From Diphasiastrum complanatum (taxonomy: Eukaryota > Streptophyta > Lycopodiopsida > Lycopodiales > Lycopodiaceae): a DNA stretch of 64,000 nt. Numbering within the stretch: position 1 is the first letter of the stretch; each line of letters starts with the position of its first letter. Made by a program: the position numbers and the translations under genes. Below, piece by piece: positions 11,886-23,037 of this stretch. The notes under the pieces are model-generated. The model made no database searches, was not told the DNA's origin, and saw only the letters and a program-made list of their open reading frames with translations. Location of the stretch: the NCBI GenBank assembly GCA_029204225.1, contig MU832085.1:1-64000 (forward strand), in the 5' to 3' direction.

Positions 11886-13485
11886 CTACAAAAATAATGG
11901 ATGCATATGTACTGTAGGACAACTGATACAAACTCCATATTCCTTAGTACATTTTATTCAAAAACAATACTTACACTATGAGGATGAACTTCAAGGAAGA
12001 GTATTCGAGAAACTAACACTCGGAGATGTTTATTCTTGAATGTGCTAACTTGGTTACTACCAAGTGGTCAAACCCCCGGTGGAGTTAGAACTTGGATTGA
12101 ACGTTTGGGAGCAATGGTCTGGTCACCAAATTCTAAATGGCATACTCATGCATGCTTTATCCCGATGTACATGTTGTATAGAATTCAAAATACGATAATG
12201 GGACAACAAAGGAGGACAATTGAGCCATGTAAGTTTCAGTTTCCTATCCATGTAAGTTTGAGTTTATTCCAAAAGAACATTCCAACTTGAGTTCGATTTC
12301 TAATCACCAATACTCTTGTAAAAAAATGTGTCTGATATGAGTAATCGGCTAATATTTAAAATGTTTAACACAATGAAACGTCTAAAATGCTAACTCAAGT
12401 ATAAGGAGCGCTATACTTAGATAGAACTACAAAAGTTGGAAGTTTTAGATCTATACGTCTCTATAGGTCATAGATTGGCAGATTATAGTCATAGCAGAAT
12501 AGCAGTGGGATCTGTAATAGATGCAATCATCACTTTAGGGGCCCATGACCATGGACTATACAGATGTATGTCTATTGTATGCACCTAGCCTACCAAATTA
12601 TGAACTTTAAGGAAGAGTGTTAGAGAAACTTACGTCTGGAGATGTTTATTCTCAAAGGTGTTAACTTGAGTAGAGGCAAATGGTCATGGAACATACACAT
12701 GAATACCTAATGAATGTACCCATGCTATCAAATGATTACCACCCGATACCATTGGAAGTATTGCATTGTCAATGACTCCATTTGTCAAGCATTGCCCGCA
12801 CTTTGACATGAACACATGCACGAACAAATAGAAAACATAAACATCAATAATACTTAACATCATTTACAGAGGTTTGTAGACGGGAGAGGCCATTGCACGC
12901 ACATGCCTATGGTTTCTTTGATGTTGTAAACATATGAGGGTGAAAGAGCTCCCAGCCTACGGGTGATGGGCACTCTGAAATAAACACATACAAGAAGAAA
13001 CATAAAAACATAAACGCAATTTCCTCTAGCTCCAGGTGCATAAACTCTGTCTCCATCTGCACCTCCATCGCTAGCTCCGGCATAATTTCCATTTGCAGCT
13101 CCAGCTCCTCATCTATGGCTCTCTCTTGATTTACCCTTGTACATTTACATCATCGTAATGCTAAAAAGTGCTACCTTGGAATAGAGCTTTTTTATTTTTC
13201 TAGCTGTTATGATTTCAATTTCATCTTCTAACTGCTACAGGTAGTGACTTTCGATAGAACCATAGAATTAATGAACCGCGGATTATTCACCACGGTTCTG
13301 AAAACCATACGGTTTAGGGTTCAAAAAAATTGGCCACGGTACTGGTGAACCATTTAATCAATAATTAAACTTTTTTTAAGGTTTATTTTTAATTAAATGA
13401 GCCCAAAACATTAATTAATTAATTATTTATTTATGATGAACTGTACCACTATTCATGGTACGGTTCACCCCACGGTTCTGAGAAC
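11206..13485 (-). repeat. Duplicated segment A, left part (inverted copy of 23780-25961)
   Basis: Read on the minus strand this 2.28-kb block is a close copy of 23780-25961 in order and content: the palindrome-rich AT segment, the 'gtttatgttttctatttg' stretch, and the Cys-rich transposase-like frame. It stops at 11206, where the partner continues for another kilobase. The missing continuation lies at 19421 on the plus strand. The right end (13485) is the target site of the copia element that begins at 13486. The partner carries the same insertion, so the duplication happened after that insertion. Confidence 0.88.
13245..13485. mobile_element. MITE-like AT-rich segment with GGTTC/GAACC palindromes
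   Basis: Repeated palindromic pieces (such as 'cacggttctgagaac' and 'ggttcaccccacggttctg') flank a core of 'taattaattaattattta'. The counterpart in copy B is 23780-24020. The opposing gaacc/ggttc blocks suggest a foldback or MITE-like element. I cannot fix the exact ends or target duplication. Confidence 0.4.
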
Positions 13486-14231
13486 TGTAAAAAATGGTGA
13501 ACTCCTGCAACTTTGCCGTGACGCAAAGCGAAGCGACACAAAGCGAAGGTCAAATGGCGAACAATTCGCGAAAGTCAACGTCCATCGAAAACCCTGAGAC
13601 ACGAAGCGAAGCGAATATCGAAGGTCGAATGATTTGCGAAAGTCAAACATGCTTCCAAGACCAAAAAGACATGACACAACACGAAACGAAAAAAAACGAA
13701 AAGAAATCTTTCACGCTGCCAGCTGGCAGCTCAACGGGCGTGGAGTCTTAAACTTCACGCCCAGTTGAAACGGTTAGCAATAACGAAGAGTAACTGATTA
13801 GTTGATTAGCGTTAACTACTCTTGTAAATCTCTATTTAGCTATCTTGTAAACTCCACATAGTGGAGATATAAACTAGTTTTTGGATCAAAAGAAAACACA
13901 GAGAGTGTGAGTATGGATAGAGCGGAAAAGAAAAAAAGAAAATGAAAAGAAACAAAACAGCTGTGCATGAAGGTCTGCCAAGTAGAACATAGCGAAAGAG
14001 CAGAGCGTCAGACTGCTAACGAGTGAGACAATGACCATCTCGCTCTAAAAATTAAACTGATAATATAGTTGCTCTATCTCGTGTAACTTCTTGTCTTACG
14101 CTGTCTTGATTGCTAGAATGATACCTATTCTGTGATCTGTAGTCGCGTGTCTAGGATCTTGTAAGCTTCCGCATAAAAAAATTCAAAAAAAACAAATACG
14201 TTCGCGATACAAACCAAACCCGTTTGCGACA
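13486..14231 (+). repeat. 5' LTR of copia element Cop-A
   Basis: The LTR starts TGTAAAAAATGGTGAAC, a mutated form of the TGTCAGAAATGGTGAAC start of its partner at 15659-16378, and ends with CCCGTTTGCGACA immediately before a primer-binding site. It is 746 bp long. The 5 bp before it are agaac, and the base-complement of agaac abuts the outer end of the partner LTR, so these are the two halves of the original target duplication even though the partner is now inverted. Confidence 0.9.
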
Positions 14232-14243
14232 TGGTATCAGAGC
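14232..14243 (+). other. Primer-binding site (initiator tRNA-Met type)
   Basis: TGGTATCAGAGC directly follows the LTR terminus. This is the usual plant copia primer site, complementary to the 3' end or acceptor region of initiator methionine tRNA. It fixes the LTR boundary and the plus orientation of this half of the element. Confidence 0.93.
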
Positions 14244-14295
14244 GGACATGTTATCACTATTGATATCTGAACAGTGATTTTCTAGACAACACAAT

Positions 14296-15310
14296 ATGGC
14301 TACAATGATCCAAACAAGAGTAGCAATCAGTCTTGATGGCGCAGACTACAGGATATGAAAATTCAAAATCAAAGCACTTCCTAAGGGCGAAGGCATCTGG
14401 TCGGTGACCGAACCCTCAGAGGTGCAGCCTCCAGAGGGAGACCCAAGGAGAACTGAATGGATCAGAAAGGATGAGCGTGCAATGGCGATCATCGTTTTGC
14501 CCATCAACGAAGATCTACTCATGCAGATTGAAGACTGCGAAAGCAGCCATGCAGCATAGGAAAGATTAAAATAGAAGTACAAAGTGAGGACTGCAACTTC
14601 AGTGATGCATCTTCACAATCAACTACAATCCATACGATGGGATGGCAACCAGTTAGACCAATACATTGAGAAGATCAGAATGATCTTCACTCAACTCGCT
14701 GCATTAGGATAGGAGCACCAGGTCCCAGCACCACAACAGCTGATGTACTTCATAAAGTCTCTACCTACATCCTATCAGCCGTTGAGAATGCTCATACTGA
14801 GTCTACCAGATATGACATTCGACAAAGCAATCAGTCTTGTCGTTGATGAGAAACTGATGAGGGACGAAGGAGAAGGAAGTAGTGATCAAGAGAAAGCCCT
14901 CTTCACAAAAGGAATGAAGAAAAACAAGAAGAAATCCAAATTCGACAAGACGAAGTCCTCGAATCAACAATCTTCTTCCTGTGATCACTGCACAAAGCAG
15001 GCCATACAACCTACAAATGCTGGTTCAATCCAGCAATAGCTTGCATGCACTGCAAGAAGAAGGGGCACTCTGCATATGATTGTAGATTCACAACCCAAGA
15101 AGAAAGAACAAGGCTGAGAAGGCAAATGTTGTAGAGTCATCCAAAGATGCAGATAGAGGTGATGAAGCCTTCACAATACTTGATGAAGCTTCAACGAGCT
15201 ACACTGAACAAGACTATGATGTAGTCATTGATTCAAGAGCAACATCACACATCACCTACAACAAGAGAATCTTGATCGACTTCATTCCCCCTTCCAAGGC
15301 TCTTATTGAA
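14296..15310 (+). pseudogene. gag: Copia Cop-A gag and start of protease (5' half of the element)
   Basis: The frame opens at ATG 14296 (MATMIQTRVAISLDGADYR), typical of copia capsid proteins, and runs through a gag core (LHNQLQSIRWDGNQLDQYIE, PTSYQPLRML), a basic KKNKKKSK segment and an intact zinc knuckle (CMHCKKKGHSAYDC, near 15045). The protease starts with VIDSRATSHIT, where the active-site D-S/T-G has Gly changed to Arg. Several in-frame stops (for example TGA near 14356) and a frameshift before the knuckle show decay. Similarity stops near 15310; the protein continues at 19420 on the minus strand. The halves are complementary, so they look like one element that was later rearranged. 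Confidence 0.85.
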
Positions 15311-15658
15311 GGTTAGAACAATCTTTTGCAACTGGCTATAAGATGGATTTCTATTATAGCTAAGCAAAATAACAAATTCAAAATCTTCTATCAGGGGTTA
15401 GACTGGAGGGTTGTGGGAGGAGAATCTAGTACAAGGTTGCTGCTGTTTACAAATACTTTGAAACTTAGCTGATTCCAACGAAATGATCACTCCATTCACA
15501 ATGAAATATGTTTAGTTTAATCTCATTCCAAATCAATCCAATCTTTCTGTTTCTTGAGGTGATTCAAACCCATATTCAAGATATCTACCGATGTCCTCAT
15601 TTTTGGTTAGATTTCAAGGGTAAGTAGATTAGGTCCTACACATAGTACCCACGGTTCT
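15311..15658. other. Former right flank of Cop-A, now inverted
   Basis: This gene-free stretch lies between the broken gag end and the outward side of the inverted 3' LTR. Its last 5 bp (gttct) are the reverse complement of agaac before the 5' LTR. I infer it is the original downstream flank of the insertion, carried along in the rearrangement. Confidence 0.6.
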
Positions 15659-16378
15659 TGTCGCGAACGGGTTCGATTTGTATTGCGAATGTATTTGTTT
15701 TTTTTTTGAATTTTCTTATGCGAAAGCTTACAGGATCCTAGACACGTGACTACAGATCATAGAACAGATATCATTCTAGCAATCAAAATAGCAGAAGACA
15801 AGAAGATGCATGAGAGAGAGCAACTATATTATCAGTTTAATTTTTAGAGCGAGATGGTCAGTGTCTCGCTCGTTGGCGACCTGACGCTTTGCTCTTTCAC
15901 TGTGTTTTGTTCATTGGTAGACCTTCATGCACAACTTTTTTGTTTCTTTTCTTTTCTTTTCTGCTCTACGCACTCACACTCTGTGTTTTCTTTTGATCCA
16001 GAAAATAGTCTATATCTCCATTGTGTGGAGTTTACAAGATAGCTAAACAGAGAATCACAAGAGTAGTTAACGCTAATCAACTAATCAGTTACTTTCTGTT
16101 ATTGCTAACCGTCTCAACTGGGCATGAAGTTTAAGACTCCACGCCCGTTGAGTTGCCAGCTGGCAGCGCGAAAGATTTTCTTTCATTTCTTTTCGTTTCA
16201 TGTCGTGTCGTGTCTTTATGGTCCTGGAAGCATGTTTGACTTTCGCGAATCATTTGATCGAGGTTCACTTCGCTTTGTGTCTCAGGGTTTTTGAGGTACG
16301 TTGAATTTCACGAATTGTTTGCCATTCGACCTTCGCTTCGTGTCGCGGCAAAGTTGCAGGAGTTCACCATTTCTGACA
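15659..16378 (-). repeat. 3' LTR of copia Cop-A (now in minus orientation)
   Basis: Read on the minus strand it starts TGTCAGAAATGG and ends CGTTCGCGACA, giving TG..CA ends. It is preceded (16379-16390) by a purine-rich tract, GGTTCAAGAGGGAG, as expected for a polypurine tract. It is 720 bp long, close to the 746 bp of the 5' copy, with many substitutions between the two, so the insertion is not recent. The internal region to its right is the element's pol. Confidence 0.9.
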
Positions 16379-19300
16379 CTCCCTCTTGAACCTTGCAGCT
16401 TTGCACGTTTAATCCAATCGTCTTTCTTTGCTTTGTGAAGAGTGGCTTGTCGAGTGGCTTTGTGAGCAGATTTGCAATTACGTTTTCAGACTTTATGTAC
16501 TGGACCTGGAGCTCTCCTTTCGAGATCAAATCTTGAATGTGATGGTACTTCAGAGGTATGTGTTTTGTTTTTGAATGGAAGATAGGATTCTGGGACAGAT
16601 AAATGGCACTTTGAGAGTCCATCATCATGGTGCATGGTCCTCATTGTGGTATCCCAATTGCCTCCAACATCATCTACAACCACACTACCTCATTCGCCAC
16701 CTTTGAAACTACGACGTATTCAGCTTTGCAAGAAGATTGAGCTACCAAGGTTTTCTTTTTGCATATCCAACTTATTGTTGCTTCGCACGCTATTGTACAT
16801 CCTCCAATTATGAACTTGCTGTCATCTTTGCAGCTCGCCTAGCTTGCATCACTGTAGTGGTGCAGCTCAAATCTTTTTCTTTCGTTTTCTGCTCTGTAGG
16901 TTAATCCCATATTCTGGGTACCCTTCAAATATTGTAGGATTCATTTTGCCATTTGCCAATGTGCCATGCCAAGATGGGAAGAGAATTGGTTTAAGGCTTA
17001 AACAGAGAAAGCCAGATCGGGTCTGGTACAAATTGTAAGGTACATCAGACTACCGATTAGATTTTGGTAGGGTATACCTGCCATCTTCTGTTCTTCTTCT
17101 TCTGTTTTTGGGCAATCCTGCCCTGTCAGCTTGGCTCTAGCTATCATTGGTGTGGAATTTTATTTGCAGTGACCATCATGTGATACTGCTTGAGCACCTT
17201 TCTGGCATATTTTGACTGACTCAAGTGCATTTTGTCTTTTATTTGATCTCTTCTGATCTCCAGCTCGAGGCATTTTGTTGTTTCTCCTAGATCTGTGATT
17301 TCATAATTTTCAGAAATCTGACTCTTCGTGTCTTTGATCAGCATCAAGGAATTTCCTATCATAAGGGAATCATCCACGAAAGTAGTCAGTACCACAAAAT
17401 CTTTTCTTACTCTTTTTATGTAGACATTACAGTCTGGTTGTGTAGGATTAAAGTCTAGAGACTTCAGAATACTATAAAGCTTCTTGTACCAAGCTTGTGA
17501 TGCCTGTTTTAGACCATAAATGCATCTTTGCAACTGACAGACATATTGTCGATTGTCAGGGTCTTCAAATCCTTCAGGCTGCTTCATGAAAATTTCTTCC
17601 CTTAGATCTCCGTGGAGAAAGGCTGTCTTCACATAAATCTGGTGAATTTTCAGATTGTGCTATGTGGCATATGCAAGGAGTAGTCGTATGCTTGTCATCT
17701 TGACCATCGACGAATATGTGTCAAAATAATCAACACCATACCTTTGTGTGTTGTCCTTTGCGACAAGCCTTGTCTTGTAATGGCCAACAATGCCATCTGA
17801 TTTCATTTTCTTCTTGTACACCCACTTGCAATCGACGATCTTTTTGTTTTTTGGCAGTGGCTCTAGCGTCCATGCCTCGTTTCGCCTCATCGACTCAATC
17901 TCTTCTGACATTGCCTTCTTCCAGAATTCTCCCTTTAGACTTTGGATAGCTTCTTGATATGTTGTTGGCTCTTCAGTGAAGCTATAGTAGTCAAATTGCG
18001 TGTCTTCGTTCCACTGAAGATTGTCAGCGTAATGGTCTGGAGGTCTTCTTTGTCTTGTTGACCTTCTGAATTCGTTTCGTCGCTGTTCGAACATTTCTTG
18101 TTCGTGGGGTTGATCTTCTGCTTCCTGCTGCTCTAGAATCTGTGGCTCAACATTCTGATTTGACATCTGTCCTCGATCTCCCTCTCTTGAATTGGTAGTA
18201 GTGTGAAGATCTCATGACTTCTTTCATTTTTTTAGTCCAGGGAATGTGGACTCATCGAACTTCACATCTCTACCCAAAACAACCTTTTTCGTGGTTGGGT
18301 TGTAGAGTCTGGACACTTGTGATCCGTTTGAGTACTCGACCATGATCGTTTGCTCTGATTTATCATTGAGCTTGCTTCTCTTTTCTTTTGAAATGTGCTT
18401 TTATGCTGCACATCCAAACACATGTACGTATGATAGATCAGGCTTTCTACCTGTCCACATCTCGTACGGTGTCTTATTTTCCAGCGCTGTCATTGTTGAT
18501 CTGTTCTGCAGGTATACTGCTGCAGCTATTGCCTCAGCCCAGAATTGACTTGGCAATCGAACCTGTGCTATCATGCATCTAGCTCCTTTGACTAGCGTCC
18601 TGTTTCTTCTTTCCGTGACACCATTATATTCTGGTGTGTACGCAGGAGTTAACTGATCCCTTGTTCTTGGCAGAATTATGAAAATTCTTTGCTCTTGTAC
18701 TCACCTCCATTGTCAGATCTGATAATCTGAATCTTCTTTGAGGTGTGTTGCTCCGCAAATGCCACGAACTTCTTGAAGGAATCAAACACTTTAGATCTTT
18801 TCTTTAGGTAGTAGATCGTAGTCATCTGGCTGTAATCATCTATGAACGTCAGAAAATACCTCGATCTTGAGAGTGAATCCATTTTCATCGGTCCACAAAC
18901 ATCTGAGTGGATGAGCTCAAGAACTTCTTTGGATCTTCTTCCCTCATGTGTGAATGGATTCCGATGCTGTTTGCATTTCTGACAGGCTTCACAGAACTCA
19001 GTATCGGGTCTTGATATCTTTAGACCTGTGACTATGTCTTTCTTACACATGTCATACAGGCTTTTCATATTTAGATGATACATTCTCCTGTGCCAGAATT
19101 GATCTTCATTTTTTGATGCATTTAATATGCTATCAGAGTTGCTGATTATTTTGGCTTGGTAGAGGTTTCCTTCTCTGCATCCAACCATCAGCAATTTGTT
19201 TGTAGTTTTCTCGATCATGCGGCATGTACTGCCATTGAACAAAACTTGAATTCCAAGATCTGCCATCTTGGAGACTAATAGTAGATCTTTTCTTAGTCAA

Positions 19301-19420
19301 GGCACGTAGAGTGCTCCTGGAAGCTCTGCTTGACCTGACAGTGTTCGCAATTGTAGAGTCCCGATGCCTTTGACATCGTGTTTGCTCCCATCACTTAGAA
19401 TCACTGCTCTGTTTTTTTTT
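16379..19420 (-). pseudogene. pol: Copia Cop-A integrase, reverse transcriptase and RNase H (3' half)
   Basis: On the minus strand the order is: end of the protease spacer (SDGSKHDVKG, near 19400); pre-integrase HHCC zinc finger (FWHRRMYHLN..CEACQKCKQHR); integrase core with HSDVCGP and IRSDNGGEY; a polymerase N-terminal part with CKWVYKKKMKSDG; RT with MKTAFLHGDLREEIFMKQPE, CIYGLKQASQAWYKK and the catalytic FVDD box; and an RNase H end with HSKTKHIPLKYHHIQ. There are frame changes near 18670, 18170 and 17640, and the RNase H part is badly broken. Order and motifs are typical of Ty1/copia. It ends sharply at 19420. Confidence 0.88.
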
Positions 19421-20455
19421 GGGATCTGAATGGATTCAAGATTCCAATATCTTGGAAACAATTAATAAACACACATGTTGGGTTAGGAAAGTATGATGTG
19501 CAATGCTTTTGAATGTGTACTGGTGTAGGAAATAGTCCACATAGTGCTCAGGTCTTTCAACCTAGCAAAGAAGATAACTATGCCAGTGATGTATTGTATT
19601 GTCTCTACCAAGAAGACTCTCGTCAAAAGAGGACTTTGAAATGTGATTGTTCATCTTGCTATGAGAAATGCATGGAATGCAAAATGTCTAGAAAAGACAT
19701 GATTTCATTTGAGTATGCTCCAATTTCCACCCAACTGCAGTTCCTTTCAAAAAGTAGAATGATTTGCCATGACTTTTTTAGGATGTGGCAAAACAGAGAG
19801 TGATAGCTAGGCAAACAACAAATGGAACATCCTGATCATATCAATGAATTTTGGAATGGGGAAAAATGTAGAGAGACATAGGCATTTTGGGATCCTAACT
19901 CGACGTTTGAGTTGCCAGTTATTTGTGAGCAGAGCTTTTGCAAAAAGGCCTATACAACATTTCCAAAAAGGTGCCAACTCCTTTACGATAGTTGGGACGA
20001 GGATAGATGAATCTATGACTTCGTATGCACAACATGTCGCTCGTCAATCCAATGCAAGAGGAAATTATGCAAGGTACTTTAATGATTGATGTTGAGATAG
20101 AAAATTTAATCTTACTTTATAGCGAAGATTAGTGTACTAATATTTTTTACTTTGATGTGACAGGGGGATCCAAGAAACTTTGCTCTCCTTTTGCACACAG
20201 ATGAATTTCAAGCCTCACGTAACATTGTGTATATATTTTGAATACCATTTGCATATTCAGTTTGATTAAGAGATCAAGAGATGAAGTGTGTGCAAAATAA
20301 TAGCATCAAAAGCTCATCAGAGATAGACGAAGTAGATGCTTTGCGCATTGATTCTTTATTGTCAGTAATAGGTTCATTCCTTTTACAGATTCAATTAGCT
20401 TTGTAGAGCATGCGGTTTCGTCCGCTATTGTCTTGTGCTCTACCGCATTATGACA
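19421..20455 (+). repeat. Duplicated segment A, right part (direct copy of 25977-27005)
   Basis: It starts 'gggatctgaatgga' exactly where segment A left off, apart from about 15 bp lost at the break, and follows 25977-27005 to 'gtgctctacc'. Left and right parts of copy A now lie 8 kb apart in opposite orientation, with a copia element between them. Together they equal the contiguous copy B. Confidence 0.88.
19513..20090 (+). pseudogene. EnSpm-like (CMC) transposase C-rich region, copy A
   Basis: The frame holds MCTGVGNSPHSAQVFQPSK, a Cys cluster (CDCSSCYEKCMECK), the phrase FEYAPISTQLQFLSKSRM followed by HDFFRMWQNRE, and a second Cys set (VICEQSFCKKAY, FVCTTCRSS). A 'C..C, P-R-K, F-x-Y-x-P-I-x-x-Q-L, then W-x-x-R-E' pattern is a common zinc-ribbon-like block of CMC/EnSpm transposases. 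Stops at about 19801 and 19880, among others, show decay. It continues the frame at 11203-11885 when the rearrangement is undone. Confidence 0.45.
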
Positions 20456-20459
20456 TGTA

Positions 20460-20952
20460 TATTTTGCTATACTTAATCTGATAAAAGCTCTTTGTTCTGC
20501 GTTCAAATTTGTGTTAATGTTGTTATGTTTATTTTTCATTCTGTCTGACTCTCTTGTTCCTCAATCTGGTAATCTGTTCTTAGCGAGTTATTATTAGTCT
20601 AGCTGTTGACGACTAATATTTAGTCTTGTCTTTCATGAATCATTCGCAACTGATTATCAGTCGAGCTCAGTCTAGCTCTTTGCGAATCATTCACGACAAA
20701 TTATTCTTCTGGTGTTTTATTGATGTTTGGCTACGTAATCAGAACGACCATGATTTCTATCAGTAACGTTCTGTTTGTTTCTGATAGGCATAGTCATTCT
20801 TAGGAAAAGAGTCATATAGCTCATTCCGCTGTGCACGAACACTTTCCGTTCAAGTTCGTTTCTCGTTTGAGTTTCAAGTTTGTTTCTTTTCATGTTCATC
20901 TTCTTTTCGAGCTATTTTCATTTCTCACACACGACACACCCTCTTTTTCCAA
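20460..20952 (+). repeat. Probable copia 5' LTR
   Basis: The right end is fixed: TTTTTCCAACA followed at 20953 by TGATATCAGATC, a primer site differing at three positions from TGGTATCAGAGC. The left end is uncertain, near where segment A stops (20455). Short phrases such as 'tgtttggctacgtaatca' also occur, reversed, in the LTR at 27407-28547, so the two belong to related families. Confidence 0.5.
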
Positions 20953-21335
20953 CATGATATCAGATCTATTTTCGTAGCCTGATAAGCTTCTATAGTACAA
21001 GATTCTACTAGCCGATAGAGTAATTGTCTTCTTAATCTGTGATGTTCCTTGTCATCTGCAACCACAATACATTGGCGAAAGTATTTTGCACCAAAAAATA
21101 TCATGAATTCACCATTGTTTTGCATAGCGAAAAATGATGCGAGTTGTGTTTTCCAGTGACCTACATTATTTTCTCCATTGATGTCATCTGTCCTAACAAC
21201 CACATGGTCTCCTATTGCATATGTCTTGCCACCAAAGAACACTTTGTTGTAAATCGTTATTTTTCCAAAGTATTCATACCCTCTTTCAATTTGCCAAAAA
21301 TGTTCTACATATTGTGTCTCCTCTTCCGTGGGCAC
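20925..21335 (-). pseudogene. BAH-domain-like fragment in repeat copy C
   Basis: A 136-residue frame contains FFGGKTYAIGDHVVVRTDD, then GHWKTQLASFFAMQNNGE and a FFGAKYFRQ strand. A 'tyxiGDxVxv... W.... x-x-f' pattern resembles BAH or other chromatin-reader barrels, but no single residue proves it. It lies in the same orientation as repeat copy C and probably belongs to that mobile element rather than to a host gene. Its last residues overlap the primer site at 20953 and are probably not genuine. I am not sure of the function. Confidence 0.25.
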
Positions 21336-21925
21336 ATGACACTACTTTCTTATTTTTGTTATGGCTATCCCTATTGTGAGCATAATATCCTCGCATGATA
21401 TCCACATTTATGTGCTAGATATGTTTTCCATATTTTCTTTGCCTTCAAAATAGATGAAACTTCAAATATTCCACATTTGTGAAACGAGAAACAATCTAAC
21501 AAATGAGCCATTTGTAGTGCATATCCATCAGGAAGAGCTAAGAATGCATGAAAATGACCTCGCATCCTCTGAGGGGGGAGAAGCCAATCTTATCATTTGA
21601 ATACTCTCAAAAGTTGATATAAATACTTTTCTTCTAAAAAATTGAGAGTAAGAAATTTCATTGCTTTTATTATTTGCGGAAATATTGACATAGGTCGAAA
21701 CCTTGCATTCAAAGTCGTAGCACCAATACATGCTCTACAAAACTAATTCAATCTGTAAAAGGAATGATCCTATTACTGACAATAAAGAATCAATGCGCAA
21801 GGCATCTACTTCGTCTATCTCAAATGAGCTTCTGATTCTATTATTTTACACACACTTCATCTCTTGATCTCTTAATCAAATTGAATACGCAAATGATATT
21901 CAATATATATACACAATGTTATAGG
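20975..21925 (-). repeat. Third partial copy (C) of the segment A/B repeat family
   Basis: On the minus strand 21738-21925 matches 20222-20412 and the equivalent part of copy B ('gattaagagatcaagagatgaagt' region, 'gacgaagtagatgcc'). Beyond the shared 'ttgtagagcatg' it continues with sequence absent from A and B, including a BAH-like frame. This is therefore a differently truncated member of the same family and may hold the part of the transposon that A and B lack. Confidence 0.6.
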
Positions 21926-22254
21926 AGTGTAGATGAAGAAAGTACAAAGCGGATGTGCTGTCTGTAGGAGATCGTGGGTGGCTACAGTCGTTGTCAAGTC
22001 TGTTAGCACAGTTGCATGGAGTGAGCGTGAAAAGGGCTGTGACGTCAGCTTTTGCTGAGATGAACGTTGGTGAAGATTTTGCCTTTTCTATGACTGTGAG
22101 AATTTACTTGTATTTATGTAGACAGTCGCGTTTTATTCGTCTGTCTTATTTTACATGTAAATATGCAGACTATGCGACAACGATTTTAAAAATGCAGCAT
22201 GAATGGAGGCAGATTAAAATGGGATTTAGGAGAGTAGAGGAGATAAATCCAACA
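21925..22254 (-). repeat. Copia 3' LTR (minus orientation)
   Basis: The minus strand shows a polypurine tract, ATTAATGGGGGG, immediately followed by TGTTGGATTTATCTCC, a classic LTR start. This fixes the right boundary at 22254. The left end is uncertain, near the edge of repeat copy C at about 21920. Confidence 0.6.
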
Positions 22255-22261
22255 CCCCCCA

Positions 22262-23000
22262 TTAATCTGGATCCGTGAATGCCTTGATCTTCAGATTAAG
22301 CAATGTACAAAATTTGTTGTGTGCATTAACACTTAATGCTTTCGTGAATATATCTGCAACCATGTCCTGCATTCTGTAGTACGTTAAGCTCACCTCCTTG
22401 TTGAGAACCTTGCCCCTGATGTAGTGATATCTGATTTCAATGTGCTTACTCCTAGAGTGAAATCTAGGGTTGGCCAATAAGGCAATAGCACTCCGATTAT
22501 CACAGAATAAAATTGTAGGATTGTACTGATACAGATTATTGTCTGACAGTAAATTTCTCAACCAAAACGCTCCCTTAATAGATTGAAAAGCAGCAATATA
22601 TTCTGCTTCTGTAGAAGAAAGTGCGATAGAGGTTTGCTTACGACTGTTCCATGAGATATGACTGCCGTTGAAGAAGAATGTAAATCCAGATGTGGACTTA
22701 CGATTGTCTACATCTCCTCCTCAGCTTGCATCAGAATATCCACTGAGCTGATGAAGATTGTCGTTGCTGACATCTCCATAGTAGATGCACTGGTCCATCG
22801 TAGCTCGAATGTACCTCACGACTCTTATGAGAGTCTTCCAATGGGTAATGCCAGGATTAGCCATATATTGGTTGAGTGAGCTTATTGCAAAAGAGATATC
22901 TGGTCTTGTGCAGACCATTGCATACATGAGAGATCCAAGTATCGATCGATAAGGATACTGACACCACAAGAATGAGTGTTCTACATAAAACATTTGTTTC
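22262..23000 (-). pseudogene. pol: Copia RNase H / 3' pol fragment
   Basis: On the minus strand: YRSILGSLMYAMVCTRPDIS, then a one-codon break (stop at about 22721), then STSGFTFFFNGSHISW, the TEAEYIA motif of copia RNase H, CDNRSAIALLANPRFHSRSK and HIEIRYHYIRGK, ending FTKAL..LLNLKIKAF. The stop lies just before the polypurine tract and 3' LTR. Upstream parts (RT, integrase) are missing, so only the 3' end of an element survives. Confidence 0.88.
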
Positions 23001-23037
23001 TTGCAATTGAGATTTTATCAGACCAATCACCTCTCTA

